Below, piece by piece: positions 1-13,429 of a stretch of 64,000 bases of DNA. This DNA is from Marsupella aquatica (Eukaryota; Marchantiophyta). Where the stretch lies: NCBI GenBank assembly GCA_973895155.1, contig OZ316896.1, positions 20,212,001 to 20,276,000 of the forward strand, in the 5' to 3' direction. The notes below the pieces were generated by a model. It made no database searches and was not told the DNA's origin. It saw only the letters and a list, made by a program, of their open reading frames with translations. The first letter of the stretch is position 1; each line of letters begins with the position of its first letter. The translations under genes were made by a program, and so were the position numbers.

Positions 1-129
1 TCCTTTCCATACCATATGCCCCCTGCAATATATGAAAAAACGTCCTGAGGTTTAATTTGGCCTACAACGACGCCGTCAAAATTGTTGCCCCAAGGTGTAG
101 AGGAAAAGCGACTATCCCATCATCAGGTA

Positions 130-3100
130 TCATCGAGGCCCTCCTGAAGCAGTCAACTCCAGTGCGATCAGAGCTTGCAGCTCTGCCGAGTCCCCAAGAC
201 CGAGAACAGGGATGAGAGCCGGTTCTGGGACATTCTGGAACAAGGAATCCTCCGCCACTGCTCGAAGGGCTTCTCGCAAGCCATCAGCACTTATCTTATC
301 CACAACAAAGTACACCCGGAGCACCTGCACCGTGATCACTATTAGTGACAACATTCTAGGCATTCTGCGTACTCAACTACCAATGCATGCAAACCTGGGA
401 AAAGTTACCCACTGATTTTGTAGTTTTTAATTTTTCTCTGACACTTGCAAGCTCGATTTCGGGTGCAACTTACAAAGACATCAGCCCAGCTGAGATCAGC
501 CTGTCCAAGTACAGCTGACATTGAGTCGTAGGCCTCCATAATAGCAGCATTCCCATTTAGAGAACTCCAAGAAATGCCACCTTCTGCCGTGCCTGGTCGA
601 TATGAGAGAAACCTGATAGCTCTACAAAGTGTGCCCGGTAGAATCAGTCCTTCGGATAAAGAGAACTCTTCAACTCCAGAAGATAGAACCTTACTCCGGT
701 GCACTGTGATTGCCTTCCACGACTCCGGACCAATTTCGTCATATGTTCCATCTAATAATTTAGATATGTAAGTCAATGGTGCTACTTCCACGAGGGCACT
801 GCATCCAAAAACAAAGAGTACCAATAAAAGTCAGGACAGGAATGGAACCCAAGAAAGTAACCACCCTAAGTATATGACCAATTGTTATTATCAACTCCAG
901 GTTGATTGCTAAGGAATCCCTTTGGAAGGCAGTAAACCATTGTGCATTAGTCCCGAGAGAACCTTCTAAACAATCAGGCTTGCAAGGCTACCAATACTCA
1001 TCTAGTGCGATCGGAATATGTTTAGAAAAATCAAAAGCCAAAAAACAGCACGATGTTCTTGAGAATACCCTTTGGGCAGCGCTGGGAGTAAGATGTAAAG
1101 AACTGGAGGCTTTGGCAAGATCCGGCCTGTCTCCGAACAACTTTCCAGATGCTGATCCAGGATTGTTTCCACATCCTGCATCCCCTTCACTCCAGTAGCA
1201 GATGAACAATACACCGTGAGGCTCAAAACCGAATCTAGAAATGCTGGCGTGAACACTTCTGCTACAGCATTGCAGTTTTGAAGAGCTTGAGTCATCTCAC
1301 AAGTCGCACCTCCTGGCACTAAATTCATAGTTGGGGGATCCAACCCCAATTGCCCAGCCATGTACATTAATTGTTGATGTTGAGTAGCCTGCAACAACAT
1401 TTAATAGATAAGGGACAAAATTCTCACGTCCAGAAAGTGAATCCAGACTCTGAAGTGAGTACAAGTGGCAGTGAACTAAGACATGAGAACAACTTGAAAG
1501 AGGCCCGTCATTTTGAAAGTTAATAAAAATGGACATCCTCTTTTTCCAAACTTGCGTTTCAACTTGCAAAGTTTTTGTAGGGAAACATTACTTTCTTTCA
1601 ATGAATATCTCAAGAAACAACACACACAGATAGGTTGTTAATCTCGTACAGAGAATCAGATTCAATTCATCTTTGCTAATCGCTTATCAGAGCAGACTGA
1701 CCTGAATCCATTTTTTTTTCGTCAGGATAGGCATTGATTTGTCACCTGGCTGTATGGTCCAATACAACAGGGTGCCCAGGATGAGATGCTCTGAACATGT
1801 AAGACCTTTTTGCTGGAATCTGTTGTAGCAAGAATTTCTACCATAACATATCCCATCCCAGCCTGCCCAAGAGGGAGTTCTACACAACACCTTGATGGCA
1901 CACCCCTGACACTCTCCTTCTCGGAAATATGCTGTACGTATATCTCGTTTGCTTTTGAGAACTCCTTCATATCATTTAGATACAAATGTACATAGAGGAC
2001 ATCAGCCCAGCACAGCTTCTCCATTTGCAGATGCTTTTCTATCTCAGCAAGTACAACATCCAGCTGACACTGCGATTCTACAATCCAGAAAACAACCGGT
2101 AAGCTTAAACAGAGGTAAACCTTAGGACTGTCATCATCATTGTTTGACGACATCTCGGATTTGTCTTATATTCCTAGGTGCTAGCAAGACAAAGAAAGGA
2201 ACACAAGGAATACCACCCAGTCCAGACAGGTTACGAAAACCACAATTACTACACAGCATTGCATGAACTTGCTCGACAAGAGTATCAACATGCTCCCAAG
2301 GACCCCCGACTTAAAAAAACATTCAGAAACTTGTCCAGCTCAACACCTTGAAGTACATGAATCTGCATCAGGCATCATAGCACTTCCAAAACTTTACCTG
2401 CATTGGCAAGATCACCTTTCTGCCTACAGCTTATCGCCACAAAACCATGTCTCTGCCTGTTTACTTCGGTAAGAAGCTCAGGCTTCATAGAGGCCTCTTG
2501 ACAGGGCATTGTTCGTGATACAGCTGCATGGGTTTCATTAATATGATTATTTGCTAAAAAGTCATTTGTTATTTCGAAGGGCATTTGTGTCAAGCCAGAT
2601 TGAGGTTCGTGTGACTTGTACTCCAGATGAAACTTTGTTGGATGGAGAACACCGACAGGAGCAATGGTGTCTGGTGAGTGCAGTTGAACAGTAAACTCAT
2701 CCAGAACAATTTTGGCGTTCTGTAAACATCCAATCGAAGTCATTAGCAAACATCACTGACAACCCGTTTCGGCAGTTTTCACGTATCTGGCATGCTTTGA
2801 AACTCCTGGATATGTGCGTGATACAGCAACCAATATAACTACAGTATGTCGGTTCAAGTTAGCTTGTTCAACTTAACGCGATGGGCTGCTTCCACTTCAT
2901 GTCTATGAAAATGAGGAAGTACTAACAGTTCGTACAACAAAAAATGCTCTCAAAAAAAGGCTTTCCTAATATCAATTACCTTAAATAGAGGGCAGTCCAA
3001 AGTGAGACTCTCATATTCTCCACCCTCCCCGCAGACATTGCAGCCATAGAGGCTGCTCCCACAAACTAGTCAGTTCTGATGACATGTCCTACAATTCAAC

Positions 3101-5335
3101 TTAAGCAAAAGATTAACATGTACTATCAATATACTGTTTAAAATCAAGATTACAGACTTTCTCTAGGTAATCAAGATTGACCGCAGCAATTCTATGAGAC
3201 TTGAATCTGGAAATTCTTAGATAAAAAAGAGCATGCACGCGCACAAGATCGCCCAGATTGAGAAGTTTTTATCAGCAGAAGAAATCAAAGCTGCGAAGAG
3301 GATGATGGATCTTCTGGTAAGGAAATAGACATACTCTTTAAGCTTCAAAAACAAAGGTTGAAGAGCAGCAAGGTCCTTCCCGAGATGCTTGTGAGGGTCC
3401 AAGCCCATCGCTGCAACCTGCGCAAACCAATGACAAGGACAGGTTCAGTGAACTCGGTCTCAAAAGCATGATACCCTAATCTTACTGACAGCTCCAACAA
3501 TGAAAACCAAATCTAGATAGAGCATTTCTTAAATTTCCTTGGACATATTCAGCCAGATGTAAAAGTTCTGCATGGTCTCACCTTGACTAGAACTGCTTGC
3601 AATCCACTGTCGATCTTCAATAACAATAAACCAAACATGCATGAGCTTGTATTTGAAGTATCAGTTGATCAAGATAAACTACTGCGCTTGAATTTCTTCG
3701 TCAGTTTGCATTCAACACCTAGGTTTGAGAACAGTTGTAGCATCAACGAGAGTGAAACGTGTTGTCAAACGCCCGTCAACCCAATTCAACCATCAGGCTC
3801 CAAGCAAGAATCAATTGCATTTCAAGGAACTTAAAAAAGTTGCATAGTCACCATATTTTGAAGCAGGTGAGCCTGATCTTGTTTCCACATATATGCCAGT
3901 GAAACAAGGCCCAACCTTGAACACACGTTTTCCACCCTTAGCCTTTGATAGTCTGAGGCAATCGCCCCCGTCGACACTCCACCTAGACCAGGAACTTGAC
4001 TCTTTACTGCCCTCAACAGGATTTCCAAATCTTCAACTTCATCGCCTTCAGTTGCACTATATCTCAGATCCTTAGCTCTACGGACAAAATATGTACTTAC
4101 TATAAGAATCATGAAAAATCATATACGCTGGTAATCTAGAAGGCGCCCCTCATAGAGGAGGCTCTTCGTCCGACATTCAATTCAATTTCACCATGACGAA
4201 CTCCAATTTGTTCATTCAGCGTCTCACACAATTGTGCGGTATTTTCAAAAAAATTCTGAACGAATGTTCAACAAAGTAAAACCAAACGGAAAGACATGAT
4301 GAAATGAAATAGTTTTCCTAAGAACGCTCAGAGCAGAGTACCTGGGCGATCCCTGTATTCTCCTCCGAAATAAGGGCAGACCCATGCACTGAGCAAATGC
4401 AGCAATGGCTTGATGACCAACCTGTAGAGGTCAAGTCCCAGTTTGACACATTCATAACCGAACACTTGGATTGCATTTCTCAATATCTCGCACACACTTC
4501 TGATGTGTCCTAAACAAACTGCCATATGAACTTACTGTAGAGTTCTTCATAGTCTGCGCCAAAAGTTCTCAGGAATGTTTTAAAATGTCAAAGAATAAAT
4601 CCTTTTTGAGAAATGTGTTGCAACCAACAATGAGTATATGCCAATTTTCGAGGGTTCTGGTTTAAATTGATTACTTCGAAAGACTAACTAGGACAAAATA
4701 TGCAAACTTATTATTAAGGCTGAGTCTCGATGGGGTCTTCGTAAACGGGAGTCATGCTACAAAAGCATAATTTAGGGCAAGAATCGACATGAATCCAGAC
4801 CCTAAATGTCGGGACAACCTACAGATTCTGAGAGGTGACACTAATCCTACCAGCCATTTACTTGACCATTCTAAGCAGTTCTACTTCATGAAGGTTCAGA
4901 AGTCATGAGGACAATCTTTGTCTTACAGTTTGGTACATGAAGCTATCCAACTCATCGACGGCGTCATCAAGAGGTAGAAGATTGGCAAGCGCCACGATCT
5001 GCAGGTGTGAAATGCTAAATTTAATTCCCCAAGATCAAGAATAGCAGATAAATCGATGAGGAAAAAACTGTCAGGTTGAAAAAATACACAAGCACGTGGA
5101 TATCAAGCAACACGTGAAGCCCTGGCGTTCGAAACTCTAAGCGTGAGTATAAAGACGGCCCGGAGTAAATGAATAGACATTCAGGATTTTAAAATGCTCG
5201 TAGGATTGGTGAAAATTCATTGTGATTGACACAAGGGAAGATGAATCAGTTCCTTACCTCGTGCCCATATGATTCACAAAGCTGCATGTTGTAGCAGCTA
5301 TCCTTGCCACCGCTGACCAATGCCACGACTTTCAT
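130..5335 (-). CDS. DPH6: Diphthine-ammonia ligase (DPH6/ATPBD4 type) with two RidA-like domains, 12 exons
   Basis: The family catalyses the ATP-dependent last step of diphthamide formation on translation elongation factor 2, in the cytosol. I read 12 GT-AG exons that keep frame: 5258-5335, 4927-4998, 4342-4421, 3852-4077, 3582-3614, 3335-3417, 2980-3052, 2398-2719, 1746-2077, 1069-1388, 474-798, 130-324. They sum to 2139 nt, or 712 aa plus TGA, the usual plant length. The start ATG leads straight into MKVVALVSGGKDSCYN, whose SGGKDS (residues 8-13) is the ATP-pyrophosphatase PP-loop. GAIASDYQRLRVE is in exon 4 and CGEGGEYESLTLDCP in exon 7, closing the N-type ATPase domain at about residue 215. 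Two YjgF/RidA-like domains follow: about 330-430 (WADVLYVHLYLNDM, GVPSR) and about 434-650 (MYMAGQLGLDPPTMNL, LSWADVF). The link from exon 8 to exon 9 is the least conserved part. No break is seen, so the gene is probably functional. Confidence 0.95.
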
Positions 5336-6679
5336 GGTTCCCGTAAATGGCTGCTCTGGTCTGCTCGGCTAGTTGCCCAACTTGTTCACCTCTCAGCAAA
5401 GCGAACGATTTGCAACCTCGACATCATCCAGTACCTATGGTGACATGGATTAACTTGGTCTTCTTGTATCTAATTGTAACCAAGCATGACATTTTCATTT
5501 CTCCCCGTAAATTAGTGACCAGATTCCACTGTCCCACTCTGCGGCCATGCATTTGGTTTTCAAACTCAACCAAACAGAACTTGAGCTTTCGGTTTCCATC
5601 AGAAATACATAGGACCTGAGTTCCACGTCTGAAGATTCCGAGGCTTGTCATAGTTTCCATATCAAAAACACTATTCACAGTTTTACAGTAAACGTTCGGA
5701 AAAAACCAATTTATTATGTACGCACGCCCCAACACAGATTGCAGACAGGTAGAAACAAATCTATCTTTGTGTTTGAAAAAACCCTAGACTCCAACACATC
5801 ACAACGCCATACATTCTAGATCAAGCATTATGGTCCCGCACACCACAGAAAAGCTTCTCCTGATGACCACTTCCACTGCAGGAGATACAAACACCGAAGG
5901 CCCAGCTGAAATGGAGAAAAGTCCTCGAATTTCTCAAAGAGCGCTCGCTGTGGGCATACACACCTGGGTTGAAGTCGTCTACAATTCGAGAGCAGCTGAA
6001 ACCGCGGCCATCTCCAATAACAACAGCAAGCTCTGTCCAGAAATGATAACAGAGTCGTAATTCCTGCCCTGCTCTGCTCTGCTCTGCTCCGCTCGTCTTG
6101 GCAAATTGCAAAGCCTTGTCGCTCGGCTGATTCTCTGGCTAGTAAATTGATTGTAAGCTGAACTTCAGCCCCACCAAGCACATTCTGCTGTTTCTCTAGT
6201 GCAACTAAGATCTCCGATTACAGTACCATGGAATTCAGGATTTTCTAAATTCGCAAGGCTGGTGAATGTTACCTTTTGTAGGATAGAAGAGGAGATGGCA
6301 TGAAGAATCTTTGTATAAAGCTTTATTACTGACGGTTGGATCAATGTGCATTTAAGGAGAGCCATCAGATGTGACTTATGGACCCTGTGGCTTTGTGTGC
6401 ATCTGGCTAATGAGACCCAAATCACATAACTCCATGGGTTCTGATGGGGTGGCATTTGGCTAATTATTGCCACTGAGACAAACCCTGCCATCTATGAAGG
6501 GCGGAGGGGCATGGTAGACTCATGATGAGAGGGCAGGGTGGACAGATGAACCTATTAGGAATTCTATCCAGAAAATAATGAAGGAGGCGAAAATAATATA
6601 TTTCAAACTCCAAAAAAAAACAAAACCTTCCCACGCTTGATCCCAGAGGCAACACCTCCCTTGATCGGGAGACAATAAC
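5336..6679. other. Upstream flank of DPH6, no gene seen
   Basis: This stretch contains the presumed DPH6 promoter and 5' UTR, but I cannot place a TATA box or start site. Open frames here match nothing I recognise. A pentanucleotide run (TGCTC repeats) lies at about 6067-6092, at the left edge of a dispersed repeat. Confidence 0.5.
6068..6215. repeat. Dispersed repeat, copy 1 (partner at 55855-56000)
   Basis: About 150 bp align in the same order with 55855-56000: a CTGCTC/CTCTACTCT pyrimidine stretch, then GCAAAGCCTTGTCGCTCGG against TCAAAGCCTTGTTGCTCGG, then AGCCCCACCAAGC against AGCCCCAACAAGC, then a CAGCTAAGATC-like end. Identity is clearly above chance but diverged. The two copies are 50 kb apart, so this is probably part of an old interspersed element of unknown class. 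Confidence 0.6.
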
Positions 6680-8470
6680 TAAAGCTAAAGTTAGAAACAT
6701 GAATCAAGGATTGATTCTGATGGTAGAGTGTTCTTTGTACTGTTAGTATAAGAGACTTTATAATACATGAATCAGATTTCAGTATGGTAATTTCAATATT
6801 TCCTTGGAATGGTTTTTTTTGTAAATTTTAATACCGCGAAAGACCCCACGGATAGGGGGAACAACAGCCCTTAATATAGGGACAGCAACAGCACACTAGC
6901 GAGCCACAAAGAGAGCCCAAAAGCTCAACTCAAAAGAACGCAAAATCACTCTCCATCTTAATCTTATAGCATGTTCATCTTGGAACATGCTTCATTTTTT
7001 TGGTTTTTTGTGATACGCAGGTGTTCTAATTAAAACATAAACAGGACATTGACTAAGAAGATGCATAGTATATGATATTGAAACTTGTGCACATAAGGTA
7101 CAAATTAAAGTAAAAATACACATGTAAAGAAAAATAATAATGAACAGGAAAGTTTATGGTATAGGGATGTGCACATAATGTACATGTGTAGAGATACCTA
7201 TGTACTTACTTTAGGTAATGACAACTCAAAATAATTAAAATCATAAATTTAGTACACAAAACTATGAGTAGTATTTAAAGACACAAGGTGTACACTTTAT
7301 TTAGATCATTTCTTCAGCACTCATGAGAATAATGGCTAGAAATTCCACTAGCTTCGTGAAGGGTGGATGATCTTAAAGATAGCAAAGATTTAAAAAAATT
7401 AGAGGGGTGCCAGAAGAAATTCAAAATCTAAACTATACAAGGGATGCACATCGGTAAGACACATTGAAATAAAAATGCATAACAAAAAATGTTTGAATAA
7501 GACAAAATAAATTTGAAAGTTGCATTGCAACATCAATCATTACCTACTGCAGTTGATCTATGGGATGCTCAGGGCATTCTTAACAATTTGTAGGTTTTCT
7601 TTAGCCAACTGTTTGAACATTAACAAAATTAAACCTTCCTGGGAATAATATAATTAAACCTCCAAATTTTGAGCAAAATACGTGATATTAGAATCAATCC
7701 AAACTATATTTTCTTCAGTTAGTATAGTTTTTGAAGCTCGCATTTGTTTGTCCCAAACACTAATTTGAATAATATTATTTCTAGTTTGGGTTAAACAGTG
7801 GGATACACCTCTTGCATTCCTTACACAATTTGGGTACGTGATATCACAAATTTAGATGATTTTTTAATATAAAACAAATGAAATAAAGAAATTACCTTAT
7901 TAAAATACATCTTTCTATTCATGTATAATATAATCTATCATATTAAAAATGCAAAGAAGATAATACCGCTAGAGAGAATCTGTGGTCTTCAAACGTCCAT
8001 TCTCCCGGTTTCCACAGTTGTCAAGGGCCCTGATCTCTAGAATGGAATGTAAGATAGTGAGAAGCACCTTCAATCTACAGTAATGGGAACGAGAGATTTT
8101 AAGAGCTGATCCATGAAAGATGTGGAGTCTAAAACGAACGACTGACTGTTCTCAGACCACCGACTGTCTCAAGCTTGGACTTCCTCTCACAAATTAACTA
8201 TGACTACTCGGAGCTAGTGAAGCTGTGCTCTTTATATAAGGTATCCACATCCTTCCTTCTTATACTCTCCGCTGCCGGAGCTAGACAAACCCTGGATACA
8301 ACGTACCCACAGCAGTACCCAAAGCAAGATCGAATGAAGTAGGCAAATCTTTTGAGTAGTCCAACATAGCTTGACCGTGTCCAGACTTGGAGTCACCAAA
8401 CCTGAGAGTTATTGTTCAGTGCAAGCAACACTCGACTTAAGGAAATTAATGTACGTTATAGATGATGGAA
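6680..8470. repeat. Diverged duplicated block, copy A (partner 13430-14720)
   Basis: Three separated stretches of this AT-rich block match 13430-14720 in the same order. First, about 6690-6815 (AAAGTTAGAAACAT, TATAAGAGACTTTATAATA). Second, about 7860-8040 (ATTCATGTATAATATAATCTATCAT, AATACCGCTAGAGA, CCCTGATCTCTAG). Third, about 8120-8440 (TCAGACCACCGACTGTCTCA, GACCGTGTCCAGACTTGG). The third part holds a TATA-like TTTATATAAG at about 8232, so it may derive from a promoter. Copy A is longer because of extra sequence between the matches. No coding capacity was seen. Confidence 0.7.
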
Positions 8471-11400
8471 CTGCATGGCTTGAGATTTTTGTTGGGGGCA
8501 GGGGGGAAATGGTACTATTCTTCATTTTCATTTGCAATATATCTCAAGGATGACACTAGTAGTTCTTATTGATGCAGCTGCTTGGTTAGAACTGAAAGAC
8601 TTCAGAAACACGTACGAACGTACAGCCATGGATATCAGGGGCTTACTGATTTCTTTCAACTAAAGGATTACGAACAAGAACGAAATAATATTTTGTCCAT
8701 AATGTTTGGCATTAAATGTTTGGGGCTACTCGATTGAAGCGTATCAGTTTCCCGTTTCAAAAGTTGGAGATGCTGAGAAAAGTCATCGATTGTGATTTGC
8801 TATTCTGACCAAATCCAATTACCAGACACGCCCACAAATATCGAGGTAGTGCTGTTCTTCACGATTATAAGATAGCTTGAAGACGAACTGATTGACTTAG
8901 TTATTAATTCGCTGTTGGACCGGTACGAACGATAAATTTCATACGAAGCTCACCACCTTATGTGTTTTCTTCGGTGTCAAAAAAGCTCTTCACGCGTACT
9001 TCTTAGTTTGCTTCCTCATCTCATGATCGGTAAATACTGAGCTACCAGTACTTGCTTCCACCCTCGCTAAGCCCAGCACATCATCCCAGATTGTCGACAC
9101 GGCGCGTGACACTATTCCCGACATTCACGTGAGCTTGTGGAATAGACAGAAACGATCAGCCTCCGACAGGCGTATACGTAGTTAAGATTCTCCCTCGGAA
9201 AATCCATGTGAGGTTGTTATGGTTCAAACGCCATTGATATTTTGACTATTCTTCACGTGAACAGCAAGTTTTCACATGAATCTTATTTTAATAATAAGCT
9301 ACAGGCAGGTTAAAATGACAGACTAGGTGCCACCCCCTTGCATGTGTCAGGTGGACATTGACCCCGGCCACGAAAGTAGATGATCGAAGCTTCCTGGGCC
9401 CGCTACTAAAGACGATGGAATAGTGAAATCAGTTCTTCTCACTGAAATTACTGACGGTCAATCTCTCATGTGTGTAAGTTTGAAATTCAAACAAACGACG
9501 CCAGACGCAGATGATCTGCAGAAGATGTTAATTTGCTGCAGCATTTCACTGCAAAGTCGCTCTGCGTATGGTATCCCGTAGCAAGCTCAAAAGGGCCATC
9601 AATAATTTCTTTCCTTGAAAAAAAGGTATGCATCTTTGTGTAGACTGGCATCTTACTGTGTGCTTAATACTTATGTACTAGCTAGGGTGGTTAATATTTT
9701 CCAAGTTAAGTAGTTTTATCAGCACTTTGAATATAGATGAGATTGTGATATATAGTACTATCTAGGACAGTGTTTTCATGTAGACTCGGTCCATACTGTA
9801 ACTGTAGCTACTCAGTGCAACCATTTCTGCACTGAAAACATATATCTCTCGTGCAATGTAGCTACTCAAGAAAGATAAAGGAGATGAGACAAAAAGTCTT
9901 CGATGTCTTGAACGGCAGAGTACATATATGCGTGAACATGTGGTTTCTGGAAAGCTGTGTCTCGTCATGTGTGTCTCTTGACGAGTCTTCACTAGGTAGA
10001 GGCGTGTAAATTTGGGTCCCATTGTTTACACGTGCTGCACGGCAGATGCGCGCAGTTAATTATGGGCTAGCTGTCCTTTTCAGTCAATTCAGTCCTTTAG
10101 AACTGCATAAATTTCCTGGTGTTGTGCACCTTTGTGAGGACTGCAAGTGTAGATGCTTACAAGCTATGGAGAATTTTCGGTTTACAACATGGATTTGAAT
10201 GGAAATCTTAGTGAGAAAGACAAGGCTCCTTTCTACTTATCAGTGAGCTTTTGGACCTACTAGTCAGCATTGATCGCATGTAGGTCGCTGGAGCACCAAC
10301 AGGCCGCTGGTAAGATATATACCTGGACGGAGGTGTCTTTCTCAGTGAGCTTCCCATTCAAGCCCTTCTTTGGACTCTTCCTGGTCCAAAGGAGGGCTTG
10401 CATGGTCGAAGCCTTTCCCGGTGGACTTTGAATCCCTTGCAACTTGTAATTGTGGCGTCATAAGGCTCTGAGTTTATCCAGAGAGTGTTTTTCCTTTTAA
10501 TCCAAGCTCAGGTTGAAGGTACTTTAAGGTTACTTAGCATAAAGATTGGTCGGCGTTGTCGTATATATACGTTGCATAGCGAGAGGACCTCTGAGCGACC
10601 TGAAGTCACGTAAACTAGTACCCTTATCATTGGCAATGCTCTTGTATCACTTCGAAACTGACTATGTACAGTAATACAAGATTCTATAAAATGTATAGCA
10701 TGAAAGTGGGAGAAAAATGTATTTAGACCCAGCCCCAGAGGAGCTAAGCGCTGTTCAAGATCTTACCAATTTGGAAGAATATGTGTAAATTCAAATGTTT
10801 AATTAACAAGATGAAATACTGCCTTTCAAGTAGTATTTGGAGCATCCCACTTGGGAATGATCATTTCACTCGCCACAGTACGGTAAGAAAGAATCGCTCT
10901 TCGACTTGACTAGAGGGAGTCACATCCTGAAGAGTTGTGCGCTCGTCCAAACCTTCTCAATCTTTCAGCTCAGCGCCTGTATTCTCCAGCTACAGCTAAA
11001 AGATAGGAATCGCTCGTCCTAGAGATGTCAGAAGGTCACCACCCAAATTGGCGGTCTTTAATATATAGCTCACACTACTTTCGAAGGTATCAAAAGTATT
11101 ATTAGTCGTCTCCGGGACAATGTAGGTCGTCTCAGCAAGATTTCACATAAATACAAATCAAATATATATCAGTAAGACACCATCGATATGGAACTCAATC
11201 TGTAAGACTTTGCAACCAAGGTCGATCTCGTTGCACGCGGGTGACAAACAGAGGCTGGGTACTTTGAAGACAACGATGACAAGTTCGCATCAGTTTCAGT
11301 CCAGAGACGTTTCGTACTCTAATTAATGGCTGATACCGCAACTTGATCTTGAGCTGAGTATTTTGACATAGTCCCCGCTTTCTTCTATGCTCTCTGGAAG

Positions 11401-12540
11401 TTCTGGCGCCTGTTGATGTTCGTCTTATGAGACCTATGATGCAGAAGACTCACCGTTTGTCCTGAAGTCTGGAAAGTTTTCTTTAATCAGTGATAGCTGA
11501 AACAAAATCTCTTTTCTTTATCAGAATCACTCACGATTCATTTCCGTGGCGTATACAGTTACACATGGTGCCGTTAGCTGCATCCAACGTAGAGAGTTAT
11601 TAGAGTGCCTGTAAGGATGTTCGTACGACCATGCATGTTACCGTGAATTATTATATTAGCTGATAAGCTCGCCCGCCGCTGATTGCATTTGGTTTGCTGA
11701 GAACATTACGTAGTCCATTGCTGCGGTCAACAAACTTGTTTCTGTCGATCATATTTGGGAAATTTCTTGGGAAAGAACCAGCTAGCGCACTTTGTCTGTA
11801 TCATTTAGGACGTACAGTCAAATCCGACAGACTGGAGAACCAAACCAAAAACTGTGAAGTGTCAAAAACTATCAGCATGTATATCAAACTTAAGTCCTGC
11901 TGTGAGTGACCAGTACGTTATACACGTACTCACTGCCTTGGTGGTGGGTTTGGGGTAAAATATCCCGATCGATCAATTACTACAATATATACTGCCTACA
12001 ACGTCCTTGGTATCCTCTAGACGAGGAGTGGTGCATTCCTTTTGCGAGCTGATGCATAACGGTGACATTTGCAGTTAGGTGTATTAGTCTAGATTAATTA
12101 TCTGGATTGGTCATCGGCTGATCTCGATCGATCGCTGGCAACTAGTAAAGGTGATAAGGAAGGTATTAGAATGAAATATTAATCGATGAACGTTCTTGAA
12201 GCCTTCAGTTGCCAGGGTTCTTCAGAAGTTCTTATGCTGTCAGAGACAAGTCGTGCAGAAATTTTCCGGTCGACAAGTCAGTAAGTCAGCTGGATTCCTC
12301 GAACTTTTGGACGTCCGACCACTTATTTCCGCCCTTTTTCTCTGCTATGTTTGACGACAATTATTGAGTACTCGTCCCTTCGACAACTACATATTAAGCC
12401 TATTCATGCCCTCTGAATTCAGAATCAGGATGGATCACGATACAACGACTGCCGTCTAGTTCTTGTACTTTACCCGAACCTGACTTTTTTTACGCTCGTC
12501 CTCCATCACTGTCAAGAGTTGAAGATGGCTCTCACAGTCT
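8471..12540. other. Gene-free intergenic sequence
   Basis: I see no recognisable coding region, RNA gene or clear mobile element in this 4 kb. The open frames are short and lack protein-family motifs. Confidence 0.45.
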
Positions 12541-12830
12541 GAAAATAGTGATTGCCAGTAGTTGCCGATGTTCACGGCCTTCGTTCATGATTGCCAGCAG
12601 TTGAACATGTAGTGCTCACACCGAAAGATATGCCATTCATGGCTGCCAACAGTTGACCATCCGTGCTCATACTTGCTCTGAAACATTTGCTCATGATCTT
12701 CGTTCATGGTTGCCAAAAATCCAGTGTTGAGACTCTGAATCTTGTTTTGGCACATTTTCTTATAGTACTCACAACAATAACAAGTGTGTGATCCTAAGCA
12801 CATTATTGCACAGACTAGAGAATATACAAC
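12541..12830. repeat. Degenerate short tandem repeats
   Basis: Variants of GATTGCCAGTAGTTG, GATTGCCAGCAGTTGAA and GGCTGCCAACAGTTGACC recur at spacings of roughly 40-65 bp, each near TTCATG. They look like a decayed minisatellite. Confidence 0.5.
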
Positions 12831-13003
12831 ACAAACTAGGATATAATTTTTGAAAATAGTTGCTCAGTTGAACAAATTAGAATTTAATGATGCATTTGCC
12901 AACACTACACATTATTGCACTACAGAAAAACACAATGATTTTGTGAAAAGAATTGCTCAGTTGAACAAATTAGAATTTAATGATGTATTTGCCAACACTA
13001 CGA
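12798..13003. repeat. Tandem repeat, period about 93 bp, two strong copies and one partial
   Basis: The core TTGCTCAGTTGAACAAATTA followed by GAATTTAATGATG and ATTTGCCAACACTAC appears at about 12858-12908 and again at about 12951-13001, with one difference in the shared core. The linker ACATTATTGCACTACAGA also resembles GCACATTATTGCACAGACT just upstream, which suggests a third, partial unit. Confidence 0.85.
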
Positions 13004-13429
13004 GTTTACATGAGAGCTCTTCTTCCAAGAGAGAATGATTAATCAGTCTACTCTACTTAGACACTCTTAACATGAGAATTGGCCCTCCTGGCAAAACAGG
13101 CAGGAGACTCCCCCACTAGAACAAGGCTACAAGGACTAATTCAAAAATCTAATGGGTCTTTGATGTGACAACTAACCTTAACTATGCTATCATCAACAGG
13201 TAAGCTAGTGTAAGACAAAAAAATATACTATGATAAAACTAGTGCTGTAGGTCAAAACTAATAAGATGCTAACAAAAATACTAGTGCTATATATTAAAAC
13301 AAATGAGCATATATCATGATCATAAGAAGAGAGGAAAGAAGAGTATTGGACTTGAGCCAAATAACGAGCCCCTAGCCAGATAACGAACCTAGAGCACTCT
13401 CAGGCAAAGTATCATCTCCTCATTCTCTT

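Noticed and set aside
130-5335. Two or more separate genes (an ATPase and RidA-like proteins) at the left end
   Set aside because: All 12 exons join in frame in the order of the known fused plant DPH6 protein.
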